Source of the DNA: a bacterium D16-50
GTDB lineage: Bacteria > Bacillota > Clostridia > Lachnospirales > Lachnospiraceae
Direction: 5' to 3'
NCBI GenBank assembly: GCA_003612485.1
Contig: RAZA01000007.1
Span: forward strand, 62,001 to 126,000
DNA: 64,000 nt
A model generated the notes under the pieces. The model worked only from the letters and a program-made list of their open reading frames with translations. It was not told the DNA's origin and searched no databases. Made by a program: the position numbers and the translations under genes. Each line of letters begins with the position of its first letter. Positions within the stretch are counted from its first letter, which is position 1. Shown piece after piece: positions 8,038 to 16,543 of the stretch.

Positions 8038-10497
8038 CTATCCGCCATAAGAAAGCTCAAATACCTCTTCACTGAACATATCCAGCTCCAAGATTGTGTT
8101 CCTCCTATGGCCTCCTACCTCAAACCATCCCTCTTCGCCGTTTTCTCCTTTCAGACAGATCCATTCGTAAGCGCTGTCGATCTTGATGAACTGCACCCTC
8201 TGGGGCGCCATGACAGAAATCTCCTCGCCGCTGGGACTGTCATGGACGGGAAGATCCACCAAGAGCTGCCCGTCGCCGCAGATCAGTTCATAGGCTTCCT
8301 GAGACACCTGAACCAGCTCGTTGTTTTGGTTGATCTCATAGGATACCTTCATGTAAAGGGGCATCATAGCGTCATACAGCACGCTGAGTCCTTCTATCCG
8401 CCCCTCCCCTATGGTACAGTTTCTGATGTCATTGGGAATGCTTCCGATTTCATTCAATTCTTTGTCCTTATAGGTAAACAAAATGGTTCGGGAGTCTAAG
8501 CCTCCTCCGTCGGAATACAGCGCCAGAATGATCCTGCTGCCGTCAATGCTGAAAGCCCAAATCAGGTTGCTCAGATTCTCCGCCTTTCCGGTCAGCCAGC
8601 TATCTTCCACCTGAAACCGACAAGCGTCCAAGGGACGATACCCCGGCTCCTCCTCCGGATCTGCCGACAGCACGATTCTTTCCGCCTTTCCGTCCCCGTC
8701 TAAATCCAAAAGAGCAAAAGTCTCCTCCAGACTGCGGTTGGAAAGCTCCAGCAGAAGTCCGGGATTGCTCAAGAGCTGCTCTCTCACCGCCGCACCATAG
8801 GCATTGCGCTCCGCTTCCTCCAGCTCCGCCACAGCCTTGCCCTTCCATGTATGCCCTGCGGTAAGGGGAGTTTCGCCCGTATTCACCAGAGGAATAAACA
8901 CATCCCTGCCCTTTCTGTATATAGTCAGGAAACCTTCCCCTATATCCAATAGATACATGTCTTCATCCTTGATCTGTGCTTCCACCCGGAGCGACTTTTT
9001 ATCCAGCTCCCCGGTTTTTATATCCAGCATGTAGATTCCAACTACAAGAAATTCTCCGTCTTCTTCGGAATCGGCGCCCATGGTAAAATACAAGATTCCG
9101 TCCTTGTCGCACCATTGAACATTGGGACTGATATAGCCGGAATACAGACAGACCCGCTGATCCCCCTGCCCTCTATAGATGCCCTCGGCGCAGATCTCCA
9201 CGGCCATGTCCCCCCATACCTGCCCCTGATCCCATGCGGTCAGATCCCCGCTCCAATACACCTGACTCTGAGACTCCGCCCCATCTTTTTCTTTGCCGCC
9301 TTTCTCGCCTTGCCCTTCCTCCCCTATATTCCGCAGACTGTCTTCGTTCAAATACTCTTTCTGGAGAGGGTTCTCCTGCAGCCCGCTTTTTTCCGCTCCC
9401 TCTGCTTTTGTGGTGAAAAGAGCGGCTCCCACTGTGAAAATGATAATCATGCCCAGAACGGCGCTCCATTTCTTGGCATTTTTATAGGAAAGGACATTCT
9501 TGATCCTGCCCTTAACATTGCTTTCTCCAAATGTCAAGGGAGTCATTGCCATATGGTCCCTTTCTGCCGCAAAATTCAACAGCGATTGGGAATACTGTTT
9601 CTTGATGTCCTTTCCCATAAATCTGACTACACTCTCATCGCATGACATTTCCATATCGTTCTCCATGAAATGAAAGGCTGCCCAGACAAAGGGATTGAAC
9701 CAGTTCATGGCAGTCAGGAAAAACGCTATGGTCTTCACCAGATAATCCATTCTGTTCACATGCACTCTTTCATGACACAGAATGTACTGAAGCTCTATCC
9801 CTTCGATACCCTTGGGCAGATAGATTCTGGGACGGAACACCCCCATGGTAAAAGGCACTCCGATTCCCTCACACACATATATATCTTGTTTCAAAAAAGC
9901 GCTTCGCGGCCCCTTCACAGGCAATGCTTCACCTATTTCCTCCAGCTTTCCGGCATTTCCCAGTCTCCTGCGCACTTTGGCCATAGCCGCAGCGCTGTAT
10001 ACCAGCACCCCTGCCCAGCCTGCGGCCCAGATAAGAAAGATCAAAATCTTAACATTAAAATACCTTTGCCAGAAAAGTTCCCTCTCATCGGCCTCCAAGC
10101 GCTCCTTCTCCCCTTCCTGCCTTTTTGCCCACTCCGGATTACCCGACTGCAAACCTGCCAAAAGGTCGTCCGCGCCCATTTCCGGTTCTGACTTAGCAAT
10201 TATCATATTTTCTCCGGGCTCTTCCCAATCCAATGTGCCCTTTTCCCACTCTTGGGAATCCTTCTCCCCCGCTCCTTGGGAACGAAGCCCTTCCACCCAA
10301 TGGATGCCTTCCTCCAGAGACGGCATAATGCCTATCCTGCTCTCCAGCGAGAACGGACAGAGTAGTCTTCCGAAGATCAATATCCAGAGCAAGTAAGAAT
10401 AGATCTTAGGCAGCCTTTTCATCCCCTGCCGGAGAATCAATATCAATATCACTGCAGCGCTGACCTGAAGCTGCAGAAACAAAACCCTTGCTCCCAT
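8038..10497 (-). CDS. BlaR1-type M56 metallopeptidase sensor
   Basis: This 819-aa membrane protein has an N-terminal multi-helix region (AAVILILILRQGM, YLLWILIFGRLLCPF), a further helix near residue 155 (VLVYSAAAMAKV), and the zinc protease motif CHERVHVNRMDYL near residue 240 followed by NWFNPFVWAAFHFMENDMEMSCDE. Then come a TM helix (WSAVLGMIIIFTVGAALF) and a long extracellular part with a VCLYSGYISPNVQ-type repeat region. It ends in an SH3-like domain (HDSPSGEEISVM, EEGWFEV) rather than a penicillin-binding domain. In BlaR1/MecR1 proteins, signal binding outside triggers cleavage of the BlaI-type repressor. Here the ligand is unlikely to be a beta-lactam. It lies just after the blaI-like gene and no beta-lactamase is nearby. 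Confidence 0.85.
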   Translation of the reverse strand: MGARVLFLQLQVSAAVILILILRQGMKRLPKIYSYLLWILIFGRLLCPFSLESRIGIMPSLEEGIHWVEGLRSQGAGEKDSQEWEKGTLDWEEPGENMIIAKSEPEMGADDLLAGLQSGNPEWAKRQEGEKERLEADERELFWQRYFNVKILIFLIWAAGWAGVLVYSAAAMAKVRRRLGNAGKLEEIGEALPVKGPRSAFLKQDIYVCEGIGVPFTMGVFRPRIYLPKGIEGIELQYILCHERVHVNRMDYLVKTIAFFLTAMNWFNPFVWAAFHFMENDMEMSCDESVVRFMGKDIKKQYSQSLLNFAAERDHMAMTPLTFGESNVKGRIKNVLSYKNAKKWSAVLGMIIIFTVGAALFTTKAEGAEKSGLQENPLQKEYLNEDSLRNIGEEGQGEKGGKEKDGAESQSQVYWSGDLTAWDQGQVWGDMAVEICAEGIYRGQGDQRVCLYSGYISPNVQWCDKDGILYFTMGADSEEDGEFLVVGIYMLDIKTGELDKKSLRVEAQIKDEDMYLLDIGEGFLTIYRKGRDVFIPLVNTGETPLTAGHTWKGKAVAELEEAERNAYGAAVREQLLSNPGLLLELSNRSLEETFALLDLDGDGKAERIVLSADPEEEPGYRPLDACRFQVEDSWLTGKAENLSNLIWAFSIDGSRIILALYSDGGGLDSRTILFTYKDKELNEIGSIPNDIRNCTIGEGRIEGLSVLYDAMMPLYMKVSYEINQNNELVQVSQEAYELICGDGQLLVDLPVHDSPSGEEISVMAPQRVQFIKIDSAYEWICLKGENGEEGWFEVGGHRRNTILELDMFSEEVFELSYGG

Positions 10498-10533
10498 GGC
10501 TCCTCCTTTTACAAGCCCTGATTCCAGACTCTT

Positions 10534-10893
10534 TTACTCCTTGTAGTCATCAATCAGCTTCTGTATCTCGTCTATCTGTTTCCTGCTCAGCTTCTTTCTG
10601 CTCATGAATGCCGCCACAAAACGGGGCAGGGAGCCTTCAAAAGCATCTTCCAGCACCTGCTCGCTCTGTATAGCCATATACTCCTCCTTCTTGATCAGAG
10701 AGGTCACTACTGCATTGCAGTTCTGCAGAATACCCCTCTGGCAGAGCCTCCGCAGCACTGTGTAGGTGGTGGATTTCTTCCAGCTCAGCTCTTTTTCACA
10801 AAGGTTCACCAGCTCTCCGGAACCGATAGGCTCCCTTTCCCAGATCATTTCCACAAAACGACTTTCTACCTCTCCCAACCTAATCTCGTCCAT
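10534..10893 (-). CDS. BlaI/MecI-family repressor
   Basis: This 119-aa winged-helix repressor has the text LGEVESRFVEMIWEREPIGSGELV and WKKSTTYTVLRRLCQRGILQ, typical of the DNA-binding domain, with a C-terminal dimerisation part (PRFVAAFMSRKKLSRKQIDEIQKLIDDY). ATG 10893 is preferred; a GTG at 10914 would add 7 residues. It precedes the BlaR1-like sensor by 36 bases in one operon. A TACATATTGTA palindrome upstream fits the TACA/TGTA operator core of this family, so autoregulation is likely. Confidence 0.9.
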   Translation of the reverse strand: MDEIRLGEVESRFVEMIWEREPIGSGELVNLCEKELSWKKSTTYTVLRRLCQRGILQNCNAVVTSLIKKEEYMAIQSEQVLEDAFEGSLPRFVAAFMSRKKLSRKQIDEIQKLIDDYKE

Positions 10894-10985
10894 GACGCAT
10901 CCCTGCCTTTCCACGCTCTTTTTGCTTCATTTCCCTTTTCAGCCTTTTATTTCCCGATGTTTCTGTCATATTCCTTGTTTGAGTC

Positions 10986-10996
10986 TACATATTGTA
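10986..10996. promoter_or_regulatory. Candidate BlaI operator
   Basis: TACATATTGTA keeps the TACA/TGTA half-sites known for BlaI/MecI operators. It lies 93 bases upstream of the blaI-like start, a plausible place for promoter repression. The region from 10915 to 11343 has no gene. Confidence 0.55.
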
Positions 10997-11136
10997 AACT
11001 TACTTTAAATCTACTCTGTCAAAGATAAATTGTCAACTCTTTTCTATTCATTTATAACTGCGTGAAAAAAGAACGTCCCAAGCCTTATAGACATAGATTT
11101 TCTTCTGGGTACTGGCTTCTTTTCTATTGACAAGAG

Positions 11137-11214
11137 TATAATAGAACTTAGATAATAGAATCTTGTTTTAGATTCTATAATAGAACTTAGATAATAGAAT
11201 CATGCTTTAGATTC
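11137..11214. repeat. Two 39-bp tandem repeats with dyads
   Basis: The unit starts TATAATAGAACTTAGATAAT and ends GATTC, repeated at 11176 with two base changes. Each contains an ATAGAATC / GATTCTAT inverted repeat that can form a hairpin. It sits in the divergent intergenic region between the BlaI-like repressor and the sensor kinase. Confidence 0.7.
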
Positions 11215-11270
11215 TATTACCTATGGTAAGATGGACGATTGGATACTATGTTAGAGCTATAGCTTTTAAA

Positions 11271-11288
11271 TACATATTGTGCTATAAT
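11271..11288 (+). promoter_or_regulatory. Kinase promoter -10 with BlaI-operator-like site
   Basis: TATAAT at 11283-11288 is a perfect -10 box, 55 bases before the kinase start. Directly before it, TACATATTGTG (11271-11281) differs by one base from the candidate BlaI operator at 10986. A -35 box is not convincing. The overlap would let a BlaI-type repressor block this promoter, but this is inference. Confidence 0.45.
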
Positions 11289-11343
11289 ATGGTAGGGCGT
11301 TGTACCCCAGGATCTTTTTTTCAAACGTAATGGAGATTTGTAA

Positions 11344-13428
11344 ATGAACGAGAAACTATCCGAAAATCAAAAAAAGAAAGAATTCTCTCTGCTGCTGTCC
11401 ATCATAGCTGTCTTCTGTATACTGGGAGCCATTGTATTCTCCGTAGCACAGAAGCTATCCAATGAAATGTCCGCATCGGCCATTCAGAGCCTGAGTGAGA
11501 ACCTCAACCTGATCAAGTCTACCATAGAGGCTATTTTGAATAATGAAGCGGAATTTCAAAATCTCATCGCACGCGAGATCTCTTCCTCCGACGATCCCAT
11601 AGAATATGTCCGCTCATATGAGGCGAACAAGACCATGGTCAAGCTCTCTCTTGTCATGGCAGGCGAAACAGAGGGCGTTTCCAGCAAGGGAGAGGTCTTC
11701 TCAGAGGAGGAGCTGGACTTTTCCGGAGGCGGAACCGTGAACGGTCTGCCCATCTCCAAATCCTATCTGAATCATATGGGCGCCTGGGCATATACCATGA
11801 AATGCCCCATAATGAAGGACGGCTCTGAGATGGCTACATTATATATCGAATACACTTATGAAGCTCTGAACAGATTCCTTCCCAACGGATTCTACAACGA
11901 TCAGGCAGTTCTGTACATCATGGATGCGGAAAGCCAGCGGTTTGTGCTGAAGCCCGAGGGCATGGGCCTGCGCAGCGCAGGGCATCTGAATCTGACTGAC
12001 TTCTACCGGGCCAACAGCATAGAGGATCCACAGCTGCGCTCTCAGGTGGAGGATTGTCTGGAAAGCGGCAAAAATATCTTGTTTTACCATGATATCCGTC
12101 AAGTGAACTCCCTCAACTATATGTGGTCGCTAAACGGCGGAACCATATATCTGGTAGGCTATGTGGCATTGGATGCCATACAGCAGGAGGGAAGGACAGT
12201 GAACCAGAACATACTGCTGGTGGTCAGTGTAATGCTGGTGGCCTTCTTTTTATGCTGCACACTCTATTATTTCAACCAGCGGCAGCATATCAAGATCAGG
12301 AAAGAACGGGAAGCGGAAAGGGAGCTTCACAACAAGCAGCTCACCGAAGCCCTGCAGGCCGCACAGATTGCCAATCAGTCCAAGACCATGTTCCTTTCCA
12401 ACATGTCCCACGATATCCGCACTCCTATGAACGCAGTGCTCGGCTTCACGACTCTTCTGGGCAGAGACGCGGAGAATCCGGTCAAGGTAAGGGAATACAC
12501 CAAAAAGATTACCGCCTCCGGCCAGCATCTGTTGAGTCTGATCAATGATATTCTGGATGTCTCCAAAATTGAAAGCGGAAAGGTTGTGCTGACTTTTGAA
12601 GAATTTTCCCTAAACGACGTGATATCTTCCGTAGACGCCATCATTCAGCCCATGGCCAGAGCCAGAGGACAGAATTTCCATCTGGAAGTCACGGGAATCC
12701 GGCATGAATACCTGATGGGAGATGAGACCAGAATCAACCAGATCCTGATCAATCTTTTATCCAACGCCGTGAAATATACCCCGGAGGGCGGCAATATCTG
12801 GTTCCGCATCACGGGACTCAAGCAGCGCTCCAAACAATACGAACACATTCTGATTCAGGTTGAAGATGACGGATACGGCATGACGCCGGAATATCTGAAA
12901 ACTATCTTTGATGCCTTCACCAGAGCGGAAAACAGCACCACCAACAAAGTGCAGGGCACCGGTCTGGGCATGGCCATCACCAAAAACATTGTGGAACTTA
13001 TGGGAGGATCCATAAATGTTTCCAGCGAAGTGGGAAAGGGAAGTCTGTTTGAAGTGGAGCTGGAATGCAGAATCCCTGAAAGGCAGGCCGACAGACAGTT
13101 CTGGAAAGAATGCGGTATCTCCCGGATCCTTGTAATAGACAGCCACAAGAGCACCTGCGAGGGCATACAGACATTGATGGAAGACGTAGGCGTTCAGGTT
13201 ACTTCCCTCCAAAACGGGGAGGAGGCGCTGGAAAGCCTCCAAAATACGGATGGGACACATGATTCCTATGATCTGATTCTTTTTGACTACAACAAATTAG
13301 AAAACAATGGTGCAGACATGGTTCAAAGGCTGCGGGACGCACCAGAAGGCGCGAATTTGAACACACCGAAGCGGATCCTCCACTTCTTTGAAAAAGTGGT
13401 GGCCGTGGTGCTCAAATTCTCAAAATAG
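11344..13428 (+). CDS. Hybrid sensor histidine kinase, 5' part, interrupted by prophage
   Basis: Residues 1-673 are host-coded: TM helix (residues ~19-38), an extracytoplasmic sensor region, a second TM helix near 290-309, HisKA with phospho-acceptor in MSHDIRTPMNAVLGF (His near 356), HATPase boxes NQILINLLSNAVKYTP, DDGYGMTPEY and GTGLGMAITK, and the beginning of a first receiver-like domain (ISRILVIDSHKSTCEG, LILFDYN). From codon 674 (TPKRILHFFEKVV...) the frame is phage DNA supplying 21 residues and the stop. The missing part, with the second receiver, lies at 63166-63738. The intact protein would have 863 residues. The truncated protein keeps the kinase core but lacks the canonical receiver. 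Confidence 0.9.
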   Translation: MNEKLSENQKKKEFSLLLSIIAVFCILGAIVFSVAQKLSNEMSASAIQSLSENLNLIKSTIEAILNNEAEFQNLIAREISSSDDPIEYVRSYEANKTMVKLSLVMAGETEGVSSKGEVFSEEELDFSGGGTVNGLPISKSYLNHMGAWAYTMKCPIMKDGSEMATLYIEYTYEALNRFLPNGFYNDQAVLYIMDAESQRFVLKPEGMGLRSAGHLNLTDFYRANSIEDPQLRSQVEDCLESGKNILFYHDIRQVNSLNYMWSLNGGTIYLVGYVALDAIQQEGRTVNQNILLVVSVMLVAFFLCCTLYYFNQRQHIKIRKEREAERELHNKQLTEALQAAQIANQSKTMFLSNMSHDIRTPMNAVLGFTTLLGRDAENPVKVREYTKKITASGQHLLSLINDILDVSKIESGKVVLTFEEFSLNDVISSVDAIIQPMARARGQNFHLEVTGIRHEYLMGDETRINQILINLLSNAVKYTPEGGNIWFRITGLKQRSKQYEHILIQVEDDGYGMTPEYLKTIFDAFTRAENSTTNKVQGTGLGMAITKNIVELMGGSINVSSEVGKGSLFEVELECRIPERQADRQFWKECGISRILVIDSHKSTCEGIQTLMEDVGVQVTSLQNGEEALESLQNTDGTHDSYDLILFDYNKLENNGADMVQRLRDAPEGANLNTPKRILHFFEKVVAVVLKFSK
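13361..13364. other. attL core (ACAC)
   Basis: Left host-phage junction. The kinase frame is host up to AAC (codon 673). Aligning ACAC here with ACAC at 63164-63167 restores an uninterrupted kinase frame (AAC ACT GTT TTA). Very short identity cores are normal for large serine recombinases. Confidence 0.8.
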
Positions 13429-13444
13429 AGCCGAGAAGGCGCAG

Positions 13445-13479
13445 AAAAAGCCCGGAGGGTATAAACTTACCCGCCGGGC
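13445..13479 (-). terminator. Terminator of the phage late operon
   Basis: On the minus strand GCCCGG and CCGGGC arms, extended by CGGGTAAGTTTATACCCT, form a stem followed by TTTTTCTGC. It lies 50 bases after the last late gene and close to attL, so it insulates the host kinase gene from phage late transcription. Confidence 0.8.
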
Positions 13480-13530
13480 TCTTTTCGTGTGTTCTGAGGG
13501 ATCGTGAGGGCTCTCAGCGGCATGTATTTG

Positions 13531-14091
13531 TTATTCTTTGCCGGTGTCTGTCTCGATCTCCACCTCCACCGCGCTTTCGGTGGCCGGTGCTTCGCCTGCG
13601 AGCTGCTGCACCGTTGTGGCTGCGATCGTGGTCGCTACGCTGGCCGCGGTAGCCGCTGCCGTGGTGGCTGCCGTTGTCGCTGCCTCCCCGTTGTCCGGGC
13701 GTTTGAGGTCGCGGCATACCTGCTCGATCTTGGTGTCGATCCATGTGTCGAAGTCTCCGTAAATCTCATTGAGGGCAGCCACGGCCGTGTCGCCGAGGAT
13801 CTCCAGCACTTTGTCTCTGGACTTTTGGAAGGCTTCGAGCTGCTTCTCTTTGGTGAAGCCGCCGGAGCTTTTCAGGGCGTCAACGAAGGTCTGGGCGGTA
13901 GACGCCACCGCCTGCTCTACCGCATCCACGGCCATGTCCATGTATTTGTTCGCGGTTTCGTTGTCGATCTCCTTCTGGAGTCTCGCCGTTTCCCTGCGGA
14001 GCAGCGCTACGGCATAGGCCCCGCCCGCCGTGATTAGCAGGCAGAGGACGGGCACGCAGGCGCTCACGATCTGTTGCATTGTTCCGTTCAT
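13531..14091 (-). CDS. Holin, LLH family-like
   Basis: This 186-aa protein has one N-terminal TM segment (IVSACVPVLCLLITAGGAYAVALL), a basic stretch, and a helical region with VEQAVASTAQTFVDALKSSG and FTKEKQLEAFQKSRDKVLEI. That is the pattern of LLH-type phage holins. The C-terminal third is an Ala/Thr-rich low-complexity tail. It is the last gene of the late operon, coupled by ATGA overlap to the 55-aa gene upstream, and two genes after the endolysin. The expected role is membrane permeabilisation for lysis. Confidence 0.7.
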   Translation of the reverse strand: MNGTMQQIVSACVPVLCLLITAGGAYAVALLRRETARLQKEIDNETANKYMDMAVDAVEQAVASTAQTFVDALKSSGGFTKEKQLEAFQKSRDKVLEILGDTAVAALNEIYGDFDTWIDTKIEQVCRDLKRPDNGEAATTAATTAAATAASVATTIAATTVQQLAGEAPATESAVEVEIETDTGKE

Positions 14092-14255
14092 TTCTTTGTA
14101 CCTCCTTCTTTTTTGTGGTTATCACAAGGGAAGGGGCAGGCGTCGCACTGAGTTTCGTCGCATGAGACGCTCCCGTCCCAGTTTGTGATCGCGTGGATCC
14201 AGAATAAAAACGCAGCCAGAGCCATGACTGCGTTTGCGATCGTTTCTATGCTCAT
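14088..14255 (-). CDS. Small TM protein in lysis cassette, 55 aa
   Basis: The frame starts ATG 14255 within the last codons of the endolysin gene and overlaps the holin start by 4 bases. The product has one hydrophobic helix (ANAVMALAAFLFWIHAI) and a Cys-rich tail (SCDETQCDACPFPC). The topology and position suggest a small lysis accessory (antiholin or spanin-like), but no family is recognised. It is easily missed because of its size. Confidence 0.55.
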   Translation of the reverse strand: MSIETIANAVMALAAFLFWIHAITNWDGSVSCDETQCDACPFPCDNHKKEGGTKK

Positions 14256-15766
14256 TTTGTCACCCGGTCGGCGTCTACCCAGCCATAGACAGAGGACTGC
14301 CCGTTGGTGTGTACGACATGGTACGGGTGTTTTGCCCCCTTGCTGATCGCCGTCACCTTGGCCGGGCCAGCCTTCGGGCTACTGCTGGAGCTCGCAGCGT
14401 TGGCGCTGGTGTAGTGAGGGCCTCCGGCAAACTGTACCGTGTCCCCGACACTGATCGCGCCTCCGGCGATTGCCTGCACCGTGCTGGCGTCCACCCAGCC
14501 GTAAACCGTAGAGCCGGATCCTGATACTGCGATCAGGTGGTACGGGTGCTTGGAGTTTTTGCTGATCGCTGTCACTTTGGCCTTGCCCGGTTTGCAGGCC
14601 GGGCCGCTTGCTGCGTTGGCGTTGGCGTAGTGGGTGGAGCCGGTAAACTGTACCACGTCGCCCACACGGAAGGCCAGGGAGCCGCCAGCAGACGGAGCAG
14701 GGGCAGGGGTTCCGGTTCCTGCGGAGCTGGAGCTGCCGCCTTTGAATTTCGGCACGCCATAGCCTCTGATGTACCGGCCGTTCACTTTCAGGGTGCGGCG
14801 GCCCACCGCGTCGCTCATGTTGCCCTCGATCACTTTGATGTCGGAGCCGTTCACGCTCTCCACAATGCCGACATGATCCGGCCAGCCGGTATTGTCACCG
14901 ACGCCGGAGTCGTCCCAGTCGTAGAAGATAACGTCGCCGGGCTGCGGGGCGTGGGCGTCGTTTTCCTGCCATGCTCCGAGCTTCTGGAAAAGCTGGATCA
15001 TTTGGCCGCACCCGCACTCGGTCGGGATAATGTCAGTCAGGCCGCACTTGATCGCCATGGCCGACACGAAGGTGGCGCACCATGCGTCTGTATATTTCAT
15101 GGCGTAGCCTCTGGCGAGGGGCTTGTGTCCGTTGTAAATGTCAATGATCTGGCGGTGGGTTCCGTCGGCTTCCTTGCAGCCGATATAGGACGCCGCCATG
15201 CTTACAAATTTCTGTCTCATTGTTTCGCCTTCCTTTCCGGCAGAGCTGCCGCCTGCGTACTTGCTGAGGTACGTCTGGCCGTAGCCTGCCCGTTTGATTT
15301 TCACGTTTTCGCTCTGGTCTGCCGGGCGCTCATACTTGGTGAGAATGACGTCCGACGCCTCGCGCACACTCTTGGCCGATTTCAGGGCCGCCAGTATGGA
15401 GGGGTAGCTCTCGGCCAGCTCCTTGCGTAAAAAGCCGAGCTGAGCCTCCAGATCTCCCACAGAGGCCCCGGCCGCCTTCACATAAGCCAGCAGCGCCTCC
15501 TTGCGGCTCCAGTACGTCCACTGGGCGAGGCCGTAGCCCGCAGCGTCCCGAACGAAGCCAGAATACGCTCCAGAGTCCACGGCGGCCGTGTAGGTGTCGT
15601 CCGTGTAGCCGAGGCGTTTCTCGTAGCTGTTTTGCAGGTTCCGGGGATTGAGGCCGCTCTCGGCGTATAAGTTCCCCATGAGAGCCGCCACGCCGTAGTC
15701 GTTCAGGATCCAGCCTTTGAGGTGGTTCCAGATCCTTGCCTCGGTGTTGTTTCCGGTTAATGCCAT
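14252..15766 (-). CDS. Endolysin: tail-tip-lysozyme-like + CHAP + two SH3-like repeats
   Basis: This 504-aa protein starts with a lysozyme-like domain (LNDYGVAALMGNLYAESGLNP, GYGLAQWTYWSRKEALL; residues 1-165), as in phage tail-tip lysozymes. Next is a CHAP amidase/endopeptidase domain with DAWCATFVSAM (catalytic Cys), GDVIFYDW and PDHVGIVESV (catalytic His), about residues 180-345. Two repeated wall-binding modules follow (VGDVVQFTGSTHYANANAA and VGDTVQFAGGPHYTSANAA), each ending in YGWVDA. The linker is Ser/Pro/Ala rich. It lies in the lysis cassette with TM proteins on both sides, so its role is host wall lysis. A DGR-independent virion role is not suggested. Confidence 0.9.
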   Translation of the reverse strand: MALTGNNTEARIWNHLKGWILNDYGVAALMGNLYAESGLNPRNLQNSYEKRLGYTDDTYTAAVDSGAYSGFVRDAAGYGLAQWTYWSRKEALLAYVKAAGASVGDLEAQLGFLRKELAESYPSILAALKSAKSVREASDVILTKYERPADQSENVKIKRAGYGQTYLSKYAGGSSAGKEGETMRQKFVSMAASYIGCKEADGTHRQIIDIYNGHKPLARGYAMKYTDAWCATFVSAMAIKCGLTDIIPTECGCGQMIQLFQKLGAWQENDAHAPQPGDVIFYDWDDSGVGDNTGWPDHVGIVESVNGSDIKVIEGNMSDAVGRRTLKVNGRYIRGYGVPKFKGGSSSSAGTGTPAPAPSAGGSLAFRVGDVVQFTGSTHYANANAASGPACKPGKAKVTAISKNSKHPYHLIAVSGSGSTVYGWVDASTVQAIAGGAISVGDTVQFAGGPHYTSANAASSSSSPKAGPAKVTAISKGAKHPYHVVHTNGQSSVYGWVDADRVTK

Positions 15767-15778
15767 GTTGTCGCCTCC

Positions 15779-16171
15779 TTAAAAATCGTTAAAGTTTGAC
15801 GCCTCCGGCTGTATGCCAGACTGCGCCATGAGCTTGATCTTGTTCTCGGCCTTGGCCTTGGTATAGTAGAAGCCGGTCGCGCTCGCCATTTCAGCGAACA
15901 CGGCCGGGATCAGGTAGGCCAGCGCCGAGGTGTCCATGGTGAGCCAGATCACGCGGCAGGAAAAGACAGTGATCGCTATGGTGACGATACTCACGCCCAT
16001 AAAAATGAGCTTTGAAAACTCCACTTTTTTCTTCGCTGCTGCAGCTGCCTTCATCTGCCGGATCTGCTTCCTGAGTCTGCGGTTTTCTTCGCAGAGCTGC
16101 CGGATCCTCTCGTCGGGATCCAGCATGTCTACTTCCTGAACTTTTGCTCTGGTTTCTTCATAGCCCTGCAT
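15779..16171 (-). CDS. Holin-like membrane protein
   Basis: This 130-aa protein has an N-terminal coiled coil (DERIRQLCEENRRLRKQIRQM) and two hydrophobic helices (LIFMGVSIVTIAITVFSC; LAYLIPAVFAEMASATGFYY), with a short charged tail. It lies immediately before the endolysin gene. Two-helix proteins at this place are often holins. No named family is recognised. Confidence 0.5.
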   Translation of the reverse strand: MQGYEETRAKVQEVDMLDPDERIRQLCEENRRLRKQIRQMKAAAAAKKKVEFSKLIFMGVSIVTIAITVFSCRVIWLTMDTSALAYLIPAVFAEMASATGFYYTKAKAENKIKLMAQSGIQPEASNFNDF

Positions 16172-16186
16172 GGTTTCCTCCTTCCT

Positions 16187-16543
16187 TTAGTCGTAGAGGG
16201 CTTCGATCCCCTGCCGGGTGAGGAAGTCCTTCTGTGCGTGTTTCACCTTGGCGGCATAGTCGAGGGCCGCGTGCATGTCTCCGTTACAATGAGCGTCCGG
16301 GATCCTCTGCACGGCCTTGGCGGTTGCCTCGCCGAGAGCGATCGCCGCCCCCACTCCCTGCACCAGAAGGAGCTCTTGCTGCTCCCTGAGCCGCTCGCGC
16401 TTTTCCTCTGCCTCCCGGCGCTCGTTTTCCTCGTCCTCCCGTTTCTTTGCCCGTTTCTGGATCCGTTGCTCAATCAGCCAAAAACAGAAGCCCGTCAGCG
16501 CCGAGGGTATGCTGGCGGCTATAACGATTGCTGTTACGTCCAT
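16187..16543 (-). CDS. TM coiled-coil protein downstream of DGR RT
   Basis: This 118-aa protein starts at ATG 16543, 8 bases after AGGAGG. It has an N-terminal TM segment (AIVIAASIPSALTGFCFWLI) and a strongly charged helix (KKREDEENERREAEEKRERL). The C-terminal part includes AHCNGDMHAALDYAAKVKHAQKD. It overlaps the end of the reverse transcriptase gene by 10 bases and heads the lysis cassette. The function is unknown; a holin or lysis regulator is possible. Confidence 0.5.
   Translation of the reverse strand: MDVTAIVIAASIPSALTGFCFWLIEQRIQKRAKKREDEENERREAEEKRERLREQQELLLVQGVGAAIALGEATAKAVQRIPDAHCNGDMHAALDYAAKVKHAQKDFLTRQGIEALYD

Noticed and set aside
12123..12548. Frame inside the kinase gene on the same strand
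   Set aside because: It overlaps the HisKA-coding region in another frame and has no independent motif.
13363..13366. Alternative attachment core: second ACAC at 13363-13366 aligned with 63164-63167
   Set aside because: This alignment puts the restored kinase out of frame with an early stop (NTLFYFCF*). The 13361-13364 alignment keeps an 863-aa frame.
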